Shown here: piece after piece, positions 62,311-64,000 of the stretch
Layout: each line of letters starts with the position of its first letter
Numbering within the stretch: position 1 is the stretch's first letter
Assembly: GCA_030562195.1 (NCBI GenBank)
Contig: JAUJPP010000012.1
Location: 1,674,001 to 1,738,000 of the forward strand
DNA: 64,000 nt
Origin: Nipponacmea schrenckii
Taxonomy: Eukaryota; Mollusca; Gastropoda; Lottiidae
Direction: 5' to 3'
The notes under the pieces: model-generated
Database searches by the model: none
What the model saw: only the letters and a program-made list of their open reading frames with translations
Told to the model about the DNA's origin: nothing
Translations under genes and position numbers: made by a program

Positions 62311-64000
62311 CCCTAGAAAAGATGTATATGATTGAAGGGTGATTATTTTTTTACGGTGACTGTTACTGTACTGTCGTTTTTATTCCAAATCAATGCTGTG
62401 GTTGTTATTACCTTGTCTGGCAAGGTATCTTATATCATAACAACATTTGGACTACAAGAAACGAGGTGTTGAGCTGAAGATTGACTGGTTTGACTTATAT
62501 GAACTGTTCAGAAATCGATAGATTTCAATATTAATAAGCATAGTACATACAAAATAGGCAGGCATCGCTTATACAGGGAAAGGTTCACTGGTTCTGGATT
62601 ACTGGTTCTGGATTACTGAGATTCATGAGCAGTCAATGACATATAGGACTGATAAACCATTATCTACTGATTAGATTTGTCTTTTCAACCCTTAGTTAAT
62701 ATGAAACTCTTGCAAATATTACATAAAATGACAAATTGGAAAACTTGAGACAATTGCTGATAGCCAACTCCGTTTTATAGGGCAATTATTTCATCCCAGA
62801 CTTTTAATATCGAAACAAATTTAATGACTCAAGTCTTTCTCGAACATTTCTCTTAAAATAAGAAATTACCAGTCAAACATTAAATTTTAAAATGATATAC
62901 CAAGGCTATTTCTATGTTTTTATTGGCAGTCAGGTTTGCTTCTTTCACTTTATCAGGAGCAGAAAATCATTTCAGATCATGGTATTTCTTAAACTTTGAT
63001 TTTCCATTATCTTGTTGATTGTTGCTATCTATGACAGGGCCTGTAATGAAGAAAACAAAACAGATTTGGGAAACCACTGGCAACGGTCTTTTTATTATGT
63101 AAATAATTCTCAACAGATTTTGACAAGAATCAAAAAATTTAGAAGAAAAAATATTCAAATCCAATGATTTATAGATATAATAACAAAATTTGTGCATAAT
63201 TTTTCTGTTCTGCTGAATGTTAACTGCACTATTCAGCTCCTTGTCTGTATTGTTAATAGTTGCTTCTAATGTGAGCTTTGGATGATTTTCTAAGTTATGG
63301 TATTAATGAAATATATTTTAGATTAGTAATCATGTTACTATTTTTACTGGCAGCTACTGACTGATATAATTCAGTTTGTCTGGACAACTAGAAATAGTTT
63401 CCAATGAGTAGAGTTTAATAGGTACTTAAATCCTGGCCAAATGAACTCAATCAAACAAGATTACATGGAGTTGTACATGGACTCTTATCAATTTGCGACT
63501 GTCTTTTGATCCTCTAGATTGCTCAGCAGGTAGTGCATCATAGTAGCAAGACTGAAAATAAATGACTACATTGAAGTTTGGGAAGTGCATACACTGAAGT
63601 TGAACACTTTTTGATTAAGTGATATTTGCACCACAGTTTTCATTAGATATATGTGCCAAGCTTAAAAGGAGCAGTGTTTAAATCGGTTTACCATGAAAAC
63701 ATGCTATAAATTACTTATAACATGATTAACAGGGGTCTGACAGATTGATCAGGGTTAATGGCCTTTGTGATTCGTGTTACGTAATAACCGTAATAACCCT
63801 TTCACTATATTGAATGCTGTATTTGGGTATATATATAAGTCATGCTTATGACATCCATTATAGTGTGTTTACATTACATTAACATCTATGTGTCTAAATA
63901 TTTTTTTTTTCTGACTATGATATTATTTTGAGCAAAGTGTGTTAATTTATCAAGCACAAAAACCTTGCATATTATGAAAAAATCAAGTCATGTCGGTTTA

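Larger units (their letters stand above)
58282..64000 (+). other. Presumed long first intron, distal part
   Basis: AT-rich sequence without recognised exons. It holds a SINE fragment, a second SINE-like fragment and a diverged repeat listed separately. ORFs are short and start mostly at non-ATG codons. Confidence 0.4.

Overview
This is an AT-rich window of a metazoan nuclear genome, not bacterial or viral. Genes are split by GT-AG introns, every exon chain joins in phase, and the spaces hold SINEs, hAT-like and other DNA transposons and minisatellites. The protein families and tRNA-derived SINEs fit a lophotrochozoan, most likely a mollusc. That placement is an inference.

Layout. (1) 1-2363, minus: five 5' coding exons of UVRAG (Beclin 1/VPS34 autophagy regulator), running off the left edge. 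(2) 2364-2693: a short divergent promoter with an ETS site and a perfect CLEAR box (GTCACGTGAC). (3) 4017-9075, plus: LAMTOR4 (Ragulator subunit), complete in three coding exons. Its non-coding parts hold an 8-bp-TSD element (2961-3725), an intact 3.3-kb DNA transposon (4162-7469) and a foldback MITE (8701-8903). (4) 9076-20310: mostly featureless, with an E2F/CRE promoter-like patch near 9520 and one orphan exon-like ORF. (5) 20325-27572, plus: an eight-exon gene for a 508-residue protein with a TRIM-type RING, a Src-type SH2 and a Src-type kinase domain that has lost the HRD and DFG aspartates. This RING-SH2-pseudokinase is the most unusual object here. (6) 31510-34461, plus: a complete SLC19-family vitamin transporter. 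(7) 35703-36472: a 22-bp minisatellite. (8) 37817-40551, minus: a two-exon CARD protein with a Tyr-rich N-terminus and a C-terminal coiled coil. (9) 43851-43937, plus: the first coding exon of an unrecognised gene. The remaining 20 kb looks like its first intron, with two inverted ~1.1-kb hAT derivatives, a decayed third copy, a 171-bp tandem array, a 24-bp minisatellite and several SINEs.

Functional themes. UVRAG and LAMTOR4 both act in the autophagy/lysosome/mTORC1 system and share a promoter carrying the TFEB/MITF recognition site, which suggests co-regulation. The RING-SH2-pseudokinase has the parts expected of a phosphotyrosine-guided ubiquitin ligase. The CARD protein suggests an innate-immune or death-fold adaptor. 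All gene models were read by eye from splice signals and family similarity; no search was run.
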